This document shows, piece by piece, positions 43,223 to 52,031 of a stretch of 64,000 bases of DNA (positions are counted from its first letter, which is position 1; each line of letters starts with the position of its first letter). The DNA is from Pseudomonas pseudonitroreducens. GTDB lineage: Bacteria > Pseudomonadota > Gammaproteobacteria > Pseudomonadales > Pseudomonadaceae. The notes beneath the pieces were generated by a model that saw only the letters and a program-made list of their open reading frames with translations, did no database searches and had not been told where the DNA came from. The DNA is taken from the NCBI RefSeq assembly GCF_021603645.1, contig NZ_BQHJ01000005.1:124001-188000 (forward strand), read 5' to 3'. The position numbers and the translations under genes are program-made.

Positions 43223-43861
43223 GGCGTGAGGGGCAGGGGGAGCACGCAGCCTGGCGAATGAAAGCGCGACGAGATGCTTCGAGATCGTTTGTCAGTCGAG
43301 ATGCCACGCCCCGGTGACTCGCCCTCGGGATTACCCCATACCCTCAAGCGGCTGCGATCCGGCCGCCAGAAGGTTCCGCAGCGAGGCTGCCAGCAAAGCT
43401 CGACAGTCGTGTCGGGCGAGATGGGCGAAGCCGCAAAGAACAGCTCCCCGTAGCTCAGGTTATGAAGGTTGTCGGCCATGCTGGAGCGGTTTCCCGCGCC
43501 GCGCTCGAGGACGTTGCCTGAGTTCAAACTCGGAAGCGTCACGCAGCTGCATGGCTCCCTGCGCTTCCTGGCCCAAATATGCCGGCCTCGCTTCAATGCG
43601 CTCCGGTTCTCTGCCGACACGCCTCGCTACGAAGGGGGACACTGTCGACCTGAATGTGTCTGTTGGACACCAGGTCAGTGCGTTTCTGGCCGGACGATTC
43701 CTTCACCGCTGGTTTTCCTTTATGGCTGCCGTCATCGCCATGATGGGCCCCGGCAGGGGAGGAAGACCGCCACAGGTGTAACCTGAGCAAATCCGGCTAG
43801 GTGCGCCCACTGGGGATTGGGTGATTCTGTCGCCGACCGCATAACCAGGAGCTTCCACCCG
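43223..43861. other. no gene recognised (island boundary region)
   Basis: About 640 bases after tssA carry only overlapping frames with poor codon use and no family resemblance. A minus-strand frame with internal MADNLHNLSYGELFF around 43479 has a protein-like opening but degenerates into Arg/Ser-rich sequence. The stretch may be a decayed gene remnant at the T6SS/accessory junction. I see no tRNA, terminator or insertion-sequence end. Confidence 0.4.
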
Positions 43862-44725
43862 GTGCCCGATATTCCGACTGCCTACGCCAAACGCTTCGAT
43901 GCCGTGCTTGCTTACATCGATGGTCATCTCGAGGGTGATCTTTCGGTGAACGCGCTGAGCGAGGTGGCGCATTTCTCGGCGTTTCACTTCCATCGGCAAT
44001 TCACCGCCTACGTGGGCGTGCCGGTTGCGCGTTATGTGCAGCTGATGCGCCTGCGGAGCGCGGCTCATCGCCTGGCGTCGGGTGCGGAATATTCGGTACT
44101 GGATGCCTCGCTCGACGCCGGCTTTGAAAGTCCCGAGGCATTCGCCCGGGCCTTTCGACGGGACTTCGGCATGGCGCCCAGTGCCTTCCGGCAGCAGCCG
44201 AACTGGCAGACCTGGCACGCGGTTTTCGCCATTCCCCATTTTTCCAGGAGCATCACCATGCAGGTACGTATTGTCGATTTCGCTGAAGTCCGGGTCGCCG
44301 CCCTCGAACACTGCGGGCCCCCCGCACTGCTCGACGAGAGCGTGCGCCAGTTCATCCAGTGGCGCATGGGCAGCGGGCAGTCGCCCGTAGACACGAGCCG
44401 CACCTTCGGCATTCCCTACGGCAACCCCGACACAACACCAGCGCAAGAGTTTCGCTTCGACATCTGCGGCGAGATCGGCGAAGCCGTGGCGCCAAATGAT
44501 TACGGCGTCCGCGAACTGGTCATTCCCGGCGGTCGCTGTGTGGTCGTTCGCCACGTCGGCTCACCCGATCACATCGGAGAGAGCATTTATCCGATCTATC
44601 GCGACTGGCTGCCCGGCAGCAACGAAGAACTCCGTGACCACCCGCTGTTCTTCCACTACCTGAGCGCCTTTCCTGAGACGCCGCTGGAAGAGTGGCAGAC
44701 GGATATCTACATCCCGCTGCAATAG
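43862..44725 (+). CDS. AraC-family regulator with GyrI-like effector domain
   Basis: A 287-residue transcription factor. Residues ~1-110 hold the double helix-turn-helix AraC DNA-binding domain (LSVNALSEVAHFSAFHFHRQF, then DASLDAGFESPEAFARAFRR). Residues ~130-287 form a GyrI-like small-molecule-binding domain (MQVRIVDFAEVRVAALEHCGP). The GTG at 43862 was chosen because AGGAG lies 10 bases upstream and translation then starts next to the HTH domain; a TTG 15 codons earlier is also possible. Such proteins often respond to drugs or cationic ligands. No obvious target operon adjoins it. Confidence 0.82.
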   Translation: MPDIPTAYAKRFDAVLAYIDGHLEGDLSVNALSEVAHFSAFHFHRQFTAYVGVPVARYVQLMRLRSAAHRLASGAEYSVLDASLDAGFESPEAFARAFRRDFGMAPSAFRQQPNWQTWHAVFAIPHFSRSITMQVRIVDFAEVRVAALEHCGPPALLDESVRQFIQWRMGSGQSPVDTSRTFGIPYGNPDTTPAQEFRFDICGEIGEAVAPNDYGVRELVIPGGRCVVVRHVGSPDHIGESIYPIYRDWLPGSNEELRDHPLFFHYLSAFPETPLEEWQTDIYIPLQ

Positions 44726-44807
44726 AACGCTCGCGCACCTTGCCGTCGTCCGAGCTATTCGCGACGGCGGCACTTTGTGCTGCCCGGTCGTGCTGGTGAC
44801 AAGCGTC

Positions 44808-44829
44808 GGCTACCGACCCATAGCGGACA
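44808..44829. repeat. palindromic-repeat arm A
   Basis: GGCTACCGACCCATAGCGGA(CA): a right-arm copy of the imperfect palindrome described at 45298-45351. It lies ~30 bases beyond the stop of the HEAT-repeat gene, with the companion left arm not evident here. Confidence 0.55.
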
Positions 44830-44856
44830 AGCTGCCGTTACTGGGCAGGAGTACTT

Positions 44857-45246
44857 TTAATACTTCAGCGGCCACTTTTTCATTCCTTCCTCCCCGGATT
44901 CCTTCAGGTCTGGTTCCAGGCTACGCGACATTTGCTCCAGCACTGAGCGAGCCTCTGCAGTGCCGATTCGAGCAAGCGCATAAGCACATTTGCGTCGGAA
45001 CTCCGTAAGGTTTCCCCATTGCAACAGACTTGGGAATGGGATGGTCACAGCCTTCGCAATAGCAGGTACTGCTGAGGCATCACCAAGAAGACCGAGTTCG
45101 AACACGACGTCCTCATGCCTGTCGTGTCTGTCGTCCAGCAGCAGCTTGGTGAGCAGTGACAAGCGACCAACACCCTCGGGTAGCTTGTCCAATCCTTCAA
45201 GGATCGCCTCAATTTCGGGCTGCTCAGTGTCCTTATGGCGGGTCAT
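44857..45246 (-). CDS. HEAT-repeat-like small protein
   Basis: A 129-residue all-helical protein. VVFELGLLGDASAVPAIAKA and RRKCAYALARIGTAEARSVL are HEAT-type repeat pairs, suggesting a protein-binding scaffold. It has no signal peptide. The gene is a stand-alone unit between two arms of a palindromic repeat (44808 and 45298). Similar small HEAT proteins occur as immunity or accessory factors, but no partner is recognisable here. Confidence 0.65.
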   Translation of the reverse strand: MTRHKDTEQPEIEAILEGLDKLPEGVGRLSLLTKLLLDDRHDRHEDVVFELGLLGDASAVPAIAKAVTIPFPSLLQWGNLTEFRRKCAYALARIGTAEARSVLEQMSRSLEPDLKESGEEGMKKWPLKY

Positions 45247-45297
45247 TTCTGGGACCTTTCAAACGCTGGAATTAGCACCGATCTTACCAAGGTCTGG

Positions 45298-45351
45298 TGT
45301 CCGCTTCTGGCCGATTGCTGTCAATGGTGATAGGTGGCTACCGACTCATCG
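45298..45351. repeat. imperfect palindromic repeat B (both arms)
   Basis: Left arm TGTCCGCTTCTGGCCGATTG (45298-45317, continuing CTG) and right arm GGCTACCGACTCATCG (45336-45351) are imperfect complements separated by ~15 bases, so the element can fold into a bulged hairpin. Single arms recur at 44808, 46627 and 47960. Confidence 0.6.
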
Positions 45352-45478
45352 TGGGTAGGGTTGCAGTCTCCGTGGCTGGAAGTCCTTGAGCTGCATCCCG
45401 AGGGTGCGGTTTCTCGTTTTTAAGGTAGTCTGTCTTCCCAAGCGGATCGCCCGATAATGCATGGAGGCAAAGGGAAAG

Positions 45479-46615
45479 ATGTCTGAAACATCCATCAACC
45501 TGCGAGTACAGTTCCGCGAAGAGTCTGTTGCGCTACAGGCATTGGAGACCCTGGTAACAGCGGCCACTGCGCACGGCCATGACTTGTCGGCGGCCTTGGC
45601 TTCTATAACGCCACAAAGCGGCGCCGGCCAGGCGATTGACATCGAACGCTTGGAGCGCGAGGGCGCCTTTCTTGCGATTGCGGGATACGCCGGAAGGATT
45701 GACCCACCGCTGTGGCTGATTCCCGCCTTGGTACACCTTGGGGCTACGCGAACGGTGATGAGCGAATCTGCCGATGACGGCGGCACGCAGTATCACTTCA
45801 TCGGCCTCAAGAAAGTATCCAGAAAGGCCTTCGAAACGAGCGCCGCATTGATGGCGAAGCCCCCGCTGCCGCCGTCGACGGATCTGTTCTTGCCCGAGGG
45901 CCGAGTGTCGGTCAAGGCCACCTTGCTCAGCCATGAATGGAAGGAGTCCCGATTCGAGCGCTATTGCGTCATGAGGATGCAGGCAGAAGATGGACGGCAT
46001 TTCATCTACAAGGGGGCATCAGCCCTGACGGCGATGACGGCGGATGATCAAGAGAAAACCTGCACATTTTCCGCCGTATTCGAGCCGGGCGAGTATGACG
46101 GTCAGTGTGTTTCGTTCGCTCAGCGGCCCACCAAGGTGCAGCTCGGAAGCATAGCTCCAGCGAAGGTGAGGAAAGTCCCTTTCACTGGCCGTAACCAGGC
46201 ATTTATGGCGGATGTCTTCGGCCCCTTGATCACGTATTACTTCGACGAGCTGGGAGGCAAGCCTGATGCCTTCATTCAGAGAATGGGGGCTGCGTCGATT
46301 CTGGGAATGGGCTTTACCGAACTTCTTGAGCTGCTGAGTAGAGTCCAGGCCTACTCCTTCAACGGCTTCGGTCACTGCATCTCGCTGTCGAATGGCAACC
46401 GTGAATCCTTTGAAATCTACACAGTCGGCAATGTGGCCGTAGACCTGAAAGCTGCACGCCGGCATTTGAATTCCATGAACGTCTCCGCTACCTATCGGGA
46501 CGACAGCGAACACACCTACACGCTGTTTTGGGCGCAAGAGGGGATGCGCGTGCGATTTAAGGTATGGGCTCGTGGGTTCGAATGCTTCCTGGATCGAGAG
46601 ACTGCTGTGCTCTGA
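45479..46615 (+). CDS. unrecognised 378-residue orphan protein
   Basis: A cytosolic-looking protein with no signal peptide or membrane span, in no family I can name. The middle includes an alternating strand region (GRVSVKATLLSHEWKESRFERY, MRMQAEDGRHFIYKGASALT) that may be a beta-barrel or OB-like fold. The C-terminal half alternates helix and strand. GGAGGCAAAGGGA precedes the ATG at 45479; another ATG six codons upstream is possible. It stands alone between palindromic repeats B and C, with no operon partner. Confidence 0.65.
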   Translation: MSETSINLRVQFREESVALQALETLVTAATAHGHDLSAALASITPQSGAGQAIDIERLEREGAFLAIAGYAGRIDPPLWLIPALVHLGATRTVMSESADDGGTQYHFIGLKKVSRKAFETSAALMAKPPLPPSTDLFLPEGRVSVKATLLSHEWKESRFERYCVMRMQAEDGRHFIYKGASALTAMTADDQEKTCTFSAVFEPGEYDGQCVSFAQRPTKVQLGSIAPAKVRKVPFTGRNQAFMADVFGPLITYYFDELGGKPDAFIQRMGAASILGMGFTELLELLSRVQAYSFNGFGHCISLSNGNRESFEIYTVGNVAVDLKAARRHLNSMNVSATYRDDSEHTYTLFWAQEGMRVRFKVWARGFECFLDRETAVL

Positions 46616-46626
46616 TTCGGCGGGGA

Positions 46627-46650
46627 GGCAGCTACCGACCCAAAGCGGCC
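46627..46650. repeat. palindromic-repeat arm C
   Basis: GGCAGCTACCGACCCAAAGC followed by GGCC: a right-arm copy, 11 bases past the stop of the orphan gene. It matches arm A at most positions. Confidence 0.55.
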
Positions 46651-46834
46651 GTTGGCAGATGACTTAGACCAGTCCAGACTGGGCCGCTCATAAATACGCT
46701 TGAGATGGTTTCACTCACTAAAAGGGAGGTTTCGCTTCGGATAAATATGCCCGGCCAGAATAAAAAATTCGGAGTATTTAATAACTCCCAGCGATATCAC
46801 CACATAATACTACGTTAGCGCTCTGTTTTTAATT

Positions 46835-47446
46835 CTACTGCTTTGAAGATATTTTGACATACGCTATAGCCTGTATGTCGGCAATTTCATGCTCGCTCGC
46901 AGTTAGCGCGAATATTATTTTCTTTGTGGAACTTCCTGAGACCCAAGCATAGCCGACGCTATGAGTACTGCCAGCGCCATCCAACTCAGTATTAAAATCG
47001 GCCGTTTTCTTTGCGCTATACAAAGGAGGCGCAGAAGAGGCAAATTTTATAAACAGCCTCTCGGCTACATGTGGGTCGGCACGCCGTGCAGTAACATGGC
47101 AAGCGTCTTGAGTTTCGGGGATTGAAAGAACAAATAGACCTTGTTCATTTGGCACTACCCAAGAACTCCCCGCTCTGAGCCCCAAGTATTTTTTAGCTTG
47201 CTCTGGAGGGAGGAGTGATGAGTTTTTCAGGCTGGATTTTAAATTATCCAAGTTCTCTATATTTTCAACGCAAAAATTTACAAATATCTCCTGAAGCGCC
47301 TGGGCTTGCATTTCAGGGCTCTCAGCAAAGCAATTTGACGACGCAAGAATGAGTGGGATTGTCGTGATGGAGCCAATAATTAAATCTAAAAATTTCCCCA
47401 TGGGTTGACCGGCGCGCAGTCGTTTTGAGTAACGTTCCTTGTTCAT
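46835..47446 (-). CDS. AT-rich orphan, probable periplasmic protein
   Basis: A 203-residue protein. After a basic N-terminus there is a hydrophobic core (LDLIIGSITTIPLILASSN) and a likely cleavage site at CFA-ES, so the mature protein would be periplasmic. The mature part has FCVENIENLDNL and SWVVPNEQGLFVLSIPETQDACHV, a pattern I loosely associate with small NMCC_0638-type proteins, but this is a weak match. The start may be 47446 or the ATG at 47401; neither has a strong ribosome site. Codon use is clearly more AT-rich than the surroundings, suggesting transfer. Confidence 0.6.
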   Translation of the reverse strand: MNKERYSKRLRAGQPMGKFLDLIIGSITTIPLILASSNCFAESPEMQAQALQEIFVNFCVENIENLDNLKSSLKNSSLLPPEQAKKYLGLRAGSSWVVPNEQGLFVLSIPETQDACHVTARRADPHVAERLFIKFASSAPPLYSAKKTADFNTELDGAGSTHSVGYAWVSGSSTKKIIFALTASEHEIADIQAIAYVKISSKQ

Positions 47447-47656
47447 GTTGTAATTGCTCGCTAGTTTTTGAGTTGGTTGCTTTTCCAGTCCGTGCTATAT
47501 GAAACCAGAAATATACGACGTGGTCTGATCGGAAACGACGCGTGTACGACCGCAATTCCATCCGGTCACGCTCGATTCTAGCCGCGTTCTGCCGAGCAGA
47601 ACCAGTTAAAGTCGACTCAGGCGGACGTTCACAAGCATCATTGGGCACTTGTCGAG

Positions 47657-47905
47657 CTAGCAGGCAATGCGCCTCAGAAGTTGAGAAAAGCGGTAGATAG
47701 CCGTGTTGATGTCATCCCTCGTTTCACCGTCCCAATCTTCAATTTTTTCGAGTTCGGCTTTGAGAAACACTATCCGCTCCCTGATTTCAGCTGCCTCTGC
47801 AGCCCCGCATTGTGAGGCAATCGCCTCCCATTTTTCCTCAGGGATCCGCTCCTGGATCGAAATTCCGGCCTGAGCTTCTGCAATTAGTGCGGCGAGTTTG
47901 CTCAT
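47657..47905 (-). CDS. small helical orphan protein
   Basis: An 82-residue, charged, largely helical protein (EIRERIVFLKAELEKIEDWD could form a coiled coil). GGAG lies upstream of the ATG at 47905. It has no membrane segment or recognised family. Its neighbours are an AT-rich orphan on the same strand and repeat arm D upstream, so it belongs to the accessory stretch. A role as immunity or adaptor protein would be guesswork. Confidence 0.5.
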   Translation of the reverse strand: MSKLAALIAEAQAGISIQERIPEEKWEAIASQCGAAEAAEIRERIVFLKAELEKIEDWDGETRDDINTAIYRFSQLLRRIAC

Positions 47906-48277
47906 CGATTCACGCTCCGAGTAAGACTATGTCAGCGCTATAGCTTTCCAGATTTTATATGTCCGCTTCTGGCCGAAAGCTGCCTGCAGGCAATGCCAAA
48001 CGCCGGCGCGGCATGTGGTGCGGACGGCCTCGCCTTCGACGCCGCGTGCTATTCAAGTGCGTAAATCTCCAGGAGAAAGGGTTCTGTCACAACCCGATAC
48101 TGGGCATCCGCACTGAACGTCGCGACAAAGCAGTTTTCTGAGAAGGTCCTGAAATTCAGCGTCTCGTTTCCTGAGGCTGATCGGAGGGTGATTTGCTGAA
48201 AATCTCGTCTTCAAGGGCAAGCACAAATGATCCGTACGGTCTGCTCCGTGCCAGTTGTCTGCGCTCCTGCAGCGATG
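47906..48277. other. intergenic, contains palindromic-repeat arm D
   Basis: About 370 bases without a supportable gene. At 47960-47984 the sequence TGTCCGCTTCTGGCCGAAAG(CTGCC) is a left-arm copy of the palindromic repeat. A plus-strand frame of 60 codons starting there is Arg-rich and unlikely to be real. Confidence 0.5.
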
Positions 48278-48718
48278 TCAGTAGCGGAGTTTCACCAATA
48301 CCAGCTCGGGATCGCCCTCATCGAGATTCTCGATCTGACCACTGGCGATGAAACCGTGCTTGTCGAGCAGCCTGCGCATGGGCTCATTCGAGGCATTCGT
48401 CGACGTGAACAATTTCGCGGCTCCGCACTGAGACTCCAGCGCGAGGAGGATTGCGGATCCGATTCCGCGGCGTCGCGCCGAATCCCTCACCACGATGAGC
48501 GGGATGAAGGCTTGTTCGAAGAACGAGTCGTTCAACACGCCATAGCCGAGCAACATCGAGGCATCACGTGGCTCCACGGCGACCCAGCATTGGCCGGCCG
48601 AGACGGCTTGTGCGATGAACTCCCGGCGGCGCGCTTCACGTCTGGCGATGGCGTCCAGTTCAATCAGCGAATCGAGGTCGCTGCTGACGGCGAGGCGCAC
48701 GTTTGATTGTGCAGTCAT
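48278..48718 (-). CDS. GNAT family N-acetyltransferase
   Basis: A 146-residue acetyl-CoA-dependent enzyme. LIVVRDSARRRGIGSAILLA holds strand beta-4 and the acetyl-CoA loop RRRGIG (~82-87), and MRRLLDKHGFIASG gives the C-terminal helix-strand. The single-domain size is normal. It has no evident operon partner; the acceptor substrate is unknown. Confidence 0.85.
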   Translation of the reverse strand: MTAQSNVRLAVSSDLDSLIELDAIARREARRREFIAQAVSAGQCWVAVEPRDASMLLGYGVLNDSFFEQAFIPLIVVRDSARRRGIGSAILLALESQCGAAKLFTSTNASNEPMRRLLDKHGFIASGQIENLDEGDPELVLVKLRY

Positions 48719-48837
48719 TGTTGTACCGGGTCATGAGCTGGAAGTGGCCAGTGTAATCGCCTGTTCGACGTCCAGCGCACAGCACGAGGGCGACTCCCGG
48801 CTGCAATGACTCACGGGGTGTTTGGCTGAGCTTCCGG

Positions 48838-49755
48838 CTAGAGCGGAAGAGCGTGCTGCTTCACCTGTTCGCGCAGCCACAGCATTCCCGGGCCGGCATC
48901 GAACCGCGAGTGCCAGTACGCCACCAGCTCCGGTGCCGGGAAGTCGACTGGCGGTTCATGACAACTCAGGCCGAAGGTTGCAGCGAACGTCTCTGCGATC
49001 GGCCCTGGCAGGTTGCAGATGTAGCCGGTTTGCGAGGCAATCACCGGCATTGCCATGAAGTTCTGCACCAGTACCCCGATGCGTCTGGCCAGGCCCCGAG
49101 CCCGCAGCGCCTGGTCGATGAGGTTGATATCGCGCTGATGGGTTTCGATCACCACATGGGGCCGTTGCAGATAAAGCTCCAGCGGGAATGGGCCAGGCAG
49201 CAGACCTTCGCGCTGCCAGATCAGGGTGCGCAAGGGAACAGTGGTGATCAGCTCATGGCGCAAGCCTGCTCCAAATGTCATTGGCGCGCTGATGACCAGG
49301 TCGATCTCGCCGCTTTCGAGCAGCGCCGAAACCGCGCTGTTGGGGGGCAGGGGGACCACCTCGATCATCACCCCCGGCGCCGCGCGCGCGATGTGCTGGA
49401 TCAGCCGCGGCAGGATCAGGAACTCGACGAAATCGCCGGAAGCGATGCGGAACTTGCGCTGTGCCGCCGTGGGCACGAAGGGCGCGGCTCCCTCCAGAGC
49501 CTCGTCGAGGCGGGCCAGCGCATCGCGCACCGGGCCAATCAGCTCGATGGCGCGTGCCGTCGGGACCAGGCCGCCACGGCCGATGACGAACAGTTCGTCG
49601 CCCAGCCGCTCGCGCAAGCGGCGCAATGCATGGCTGACGGCTGACTGGCTGAGTGACAGGCGCTCGCTGGCGCGGGTGACATTCTGGGTTTCCCACAGCG
49701 TGGTGAAAACCACCAGCAAGTTCAGGTCGAGGTTTCTGGTATTAATTTTGTGCAT
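48838..49755 (-). CDS. LysR-type transcriptional regulator
   Basis: A 305-residue regulator. The winged helix-turn-helix is at the N-terminus (DLNLLVVFTTLWETQNVTRASERL, LSQSAVSHALRRLRERLGD), followed by the two-lobed effector domain. The style is close to the NahR/NodD-type aromatic- or xenobiotic-sensing group. It is divergent from the monooxygenase gene at 49838 with 82 bases between, the classic arrangement for a LysR regulator controlling the adjacent operon and itself. Confidence 0.9.
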   Translation of the reverse strand: MHKINTRNLDLNLLVVFTTLWETQNVTRASERLSLSQSAVSHALRRLRERLGDELFVIGRGGLVPTARAIELIGPVRDALARLDEALEGAAPFVPTAAQRKFRIASGDFVEFLILPRLIQHIARAAPGVMIEVVPLPPNSAVSALLESGEIDLVISAPMTFGAGLRHELITTVPLRTLIWQREGLLPGPFPLELYLQRPHVVIETHQRDINLIDQALRARGLARRIGVLVQNFMAMPVIASQTGYICNLPGPIAETFAATFGLSCHEPPVDFPAPELVAYWHSRFDAGPGMLWLREQVKQHALPL

Positions 49756-49837
49756 TCGTGGAATTCTAGATATTCACTTCCTTCATCGCAAAGGCTTTGT
49801 TGTAGTCGCGTCCAGGTCCACTGCGTGAGAGTCCAAC

Positions 49838-50899
49838 ATGAATAACAAGAAACCCCTGCAGATGGGTTGGTTCATCCCGACCATCGGCGACACCACGGCC
49901 TTCAGCGATCCGAACAAGAGCATTGCCCAGTCTCTCGAGCATTTCGAGCGAGTGGCGGTGGCTGCCGAAGAGGCCGGTTTCGATTACGTCCTGGTCCCCG
50001 TTACGCCATTCTGCTGGGATGCCTGGGTAACCGCTTCGTTCCTGATCGCCCGTACCCGCAAGCTCAAGGCGCTGGTGGCGGTGAAGCCTGGCTTCATACA
50101 TCCGGTTGCACAGGCCAAGATGTTCGCCACTTTCGACCAGTTATCCCAGGGGCGGGTGTACATCAACCTGATTGCTGGCCTCAGCGAGAAAGACGCCTAT
50201 GCCGAGGGGCAGATCGTCTCGAAGGAAAGTCGTTACGAGCAGCTCGAGGAAGAAGTCGAGCTGATGAAACGCCTGTGGACGGAGGAGGGCGTGGAGTACC
50301 AGGGCAGGTACCACCAGGCGCATGCGCCAAAAGTCATCCCGGCGCCATTCCAGCAGCCGCATCCGCCGTTCTTCCTCGGCGGCGGTTCGGAGCATGCGGC
50401 GGAGATTTCCGCGAAGCACTCCTCCGTGCACCTGTTCTGGGGCGATTACCCGGAGCGCATTGCCGAGCAGATCGGCGAGATGCGCGAGCGCGCTGGCAAA
50501 TATGGCCGCGGCGATGAAATCGAGTTTGCGATGCGCCTGCAGATCATCTGCCGGGAAACCGAGGAGGAAGCCTGGGCAGCGGCCGATACGCTGGTCAACG
50601 GGGCGGACCCGGGCTGGGTCGATCAGGTCAGGGACATGATGGCCGAGTCGGTTGCAAACCAGCGGATGAAGGAGCTCTCCCGTACCGTTGGGCGCAAGAT
50701 GACCCCCCATCTGTGGACGGGCATCACCGAGGTTCGACCCGGTGCCGGTATCGCCGTGGTGGGCAATCCGCAACAGGTCGCCGATCAGTTGCTGGCATTC
50801 GTCGATGCTGGCTGCAGCGGATTCTGCCTCTCCGGATACCCGCACCACGAGGAGGCCGAACGCTTCGGCCGCCTGGTCATGCCGCTGCTCAAGCGCTGA
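49838..50899 (+). CDS. LLM-class flavin-dependent monooxygenase (SsuD-like)
   Basis: A 353-residue luciferase-like TIM-barrel enzyme that uses reduced flavin and oxygen. Features include FERVAVAAEEAGFDYVLVP, LKALVAVKPGFIHPVAQAKM, the GGGSEHAAEISAKHSSVHLFWG flavin-site loop and the C-terminal AGCSGFCLSGYPHHEEAERFG. These are closest to alkanesulfonate monooxygenases. No sulfonate ABC transporter is nearby, so the substrate is not necessarily a sulfonate. A strong hairpin separates it from the flavin-reductase gene that would supply reduced flavin. Confidence 0.88.
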   Translation: MNNKKPLQMGWFIPTIGDTTAFSDPNKSIAQSLEHFERVAVAAEEAGFDYVLVPVTPFCWDAWVTASFLIARTRKLKALVAVKPGFIHPVAQAKMFATFDQLSQGRVYINLIAGLSEKDAYAEGQIVSKESRYEQLEEEVELMKRLWTEEGVEYQGRYHQAHAPKVIPAPFQQPHPPFFLGGGSEHAAEISAKHSSVHLFWGDYPERIAEQIGEMRERAGKYGRGDEIEFAMRLQIICRETEEEAWAAADTLVNGADPGWVDQVRDMMAESVANQRMKELSRTVGRKMTPHLWTGITEVRPGAGIAVVGNPQQVADQLLAFVDAGCSGFCLSGYPHHEEAERFGRLVMPLLKR

Positions 50900-50923
50900 G
50901 CCGCCCCGCCCTGAATGCAAGCA

Positions 50924-50950
50924 ACCGCTGCCTGCCCGGCAGGCAGCGGT
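50924..50950. promoter_or_regulatory. perfect hairpin between monooxygenase and reductase genes
   Basis: ACCGCTGCCTGCC and its exact complement form a 27-base palindrome with a 1-base centre (12-bp stem, 3-base loop). It ends one base before the GGAG ribosome site of the reductase gene. It may be an attenuator, an mRNA-stability element or a terminator that sets the ratio of the two enzymes. Confidence 0.6.
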
Positions 50951-50963
50951 GGAGTCGTAATCG

Positions 50964-51962
50964 ATGAATACTTCCAACTTCGATCCCAGGCATTTTCGCC
51001 AGGCGCTGGGCTGTTTCACGACTGGCGTGACCATCGTTACCACCCGTGGCGCGGATGGCCAGGACTACGGGTTGACCGCCAACAGCTTCAGCTCGGTGTC
51101 GATCGATCCGCCGATGGTGTTGTGGAGCATCAACCGCACGTCCTCTTCTGCGTCGGCCTTCACTGAAGGCGCCTACTTTGCCGTGCATATCCTCGCCACT
51201 GATCAGGAGCCCCTGTCCAACCGCTTCGCCAGGAGCGGCCGCGACAAGTTCGCTGAGCTCGAGGTGCAACGCGGGCCCGCTGATATTCCGCTACTCGCTG
51301 GCTGCGCAGCACGTTTTCAGTGCAGGACGACCTATCAGTACGAAGGGGGCGACCACATCATCCTGGTGGGCGAGGTGCTCGCATTCGATCGCTTCGAAAA
51401 GCCTCCCCTGGTGTTTCATGGCGGCAGTTATCGACGCCTGTTGCCAGCCACCGCTGCCGACACGCCGAGCGTGACCTACGGCGAAAGCTGGCTTGGATTC
51501 CTCCTCGGGCGTGCCTACTACCAGCTGCAATTGCCGATCCGCGAGCTGCTGAAGACGATGGGGGTACAGGATCAGGACTTCGAGCTGCTGGGCATTCTCA
51601 GCTTCAGCGAAGGACGGACGCTCGATGAGCTGCGCCGTGTCTTCGAGTTCACCGGCAAGACGTTGTCGGATGCACAGCTGCAGGCCTGGCAGGAAAAGGA
51701 CTTGCTGACGCTGCAGGACCGGCGAGTGCTGTTCACCGAGCGAGGTCGGCAACTGGCTATCCAGTGGCTTGCCTGCGCCAAGGCGGCAGAAATCGGCGCC
51801 CTGGAGACGCTGACCGGCGATCAGGCGCAACAGCTCAAGCAATTGATCGGCGGCGTCATCCAGCGCACCGGAGCGGAGTTGCCGGCTCACTGGCGCAAGG
51901 AAAATCTCTGGCAGGACAACAACCTCTGGCAGCAGCCCGCCATGACCCCGGCAGCGAGCTGA
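50964..51962 (+). CDS. flavin reductase with C-terminal MarR-like domain
   Basis: A 332-residue protein. Residues ~1-165 are a flavin reductase domain (FRQALGCFTTGVTIVTTRG, LTANSFSSVSIDPPMVLWSI) that delivers reduced FMN/FAD to the monooxygenase. Residues ~175-315 are mostly helical (YYQLQLPIRELL, FELLGILSFSEGRTLDELRRVFEF) and resemble the MarR-like regulatory domain of the p-hydroxyphenylacetate hydroxylase reductase. That fusion suggests allosteric control by the aromatic or other substrate rather than DNA binding. GGAG precedes the ATG. Confidence 0.85.
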   Translation: MNTSNFDPRHFRQALGCFTTGVTIVTTRGADGQDYGLTANSFSSVSIDPPMVLWSINRTSSSASAFTEGAYFAVHILATDQEPLSNRFARSGRDKFAELEVQRGPADIPLLAGCAARFQCRTTYQYEGGDHIILVGEVLAFDRFEKPPLVFHGGSYRRLLPATAADTPSVTYGESWLGFLLGRAYYQLQLPIRELLKTMGVQDQDFELLGILSFSEGRTLDELRRVFEFTGKTLSDAQLQAWQEKDLLTLQDRRVLFTERGRQLAIQWLACAKAAEIGALETLTGDQAQQLKQLIGGVIQRTGAELPAHWRKENLWQDNNLWQQPAMTPAAS

Positions 51963-52031
51963 CCCAACGCCGCGGCGGCGGACTGCCGCCCGGCCTCGAC
52001 TACAAGAACAAGCCAGCGAGGCGAAGCGTCG

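Noticed and set aside
43223-43861. tRNA gene suggested by a CCGTAGCTCAGGTT stretch near 43450
   Set aside because: The flanking bases do not form acceptor, anticodon and T arms; the resemblance to a D-arm is by chance.
44808-47984. Integron attC sites or a CRISPR array
   Set aside because: The repeats lack the attC core sequences and no integrase is present; spacing is irregular and gene-sized, with no cas genes, so CRISPR is excluded.
47959-48141. 60-codon plus-strand frame starting at repeat arm D
   Set aside because: Arg-rich, no ribosome site, and its start lies inside the repeat.
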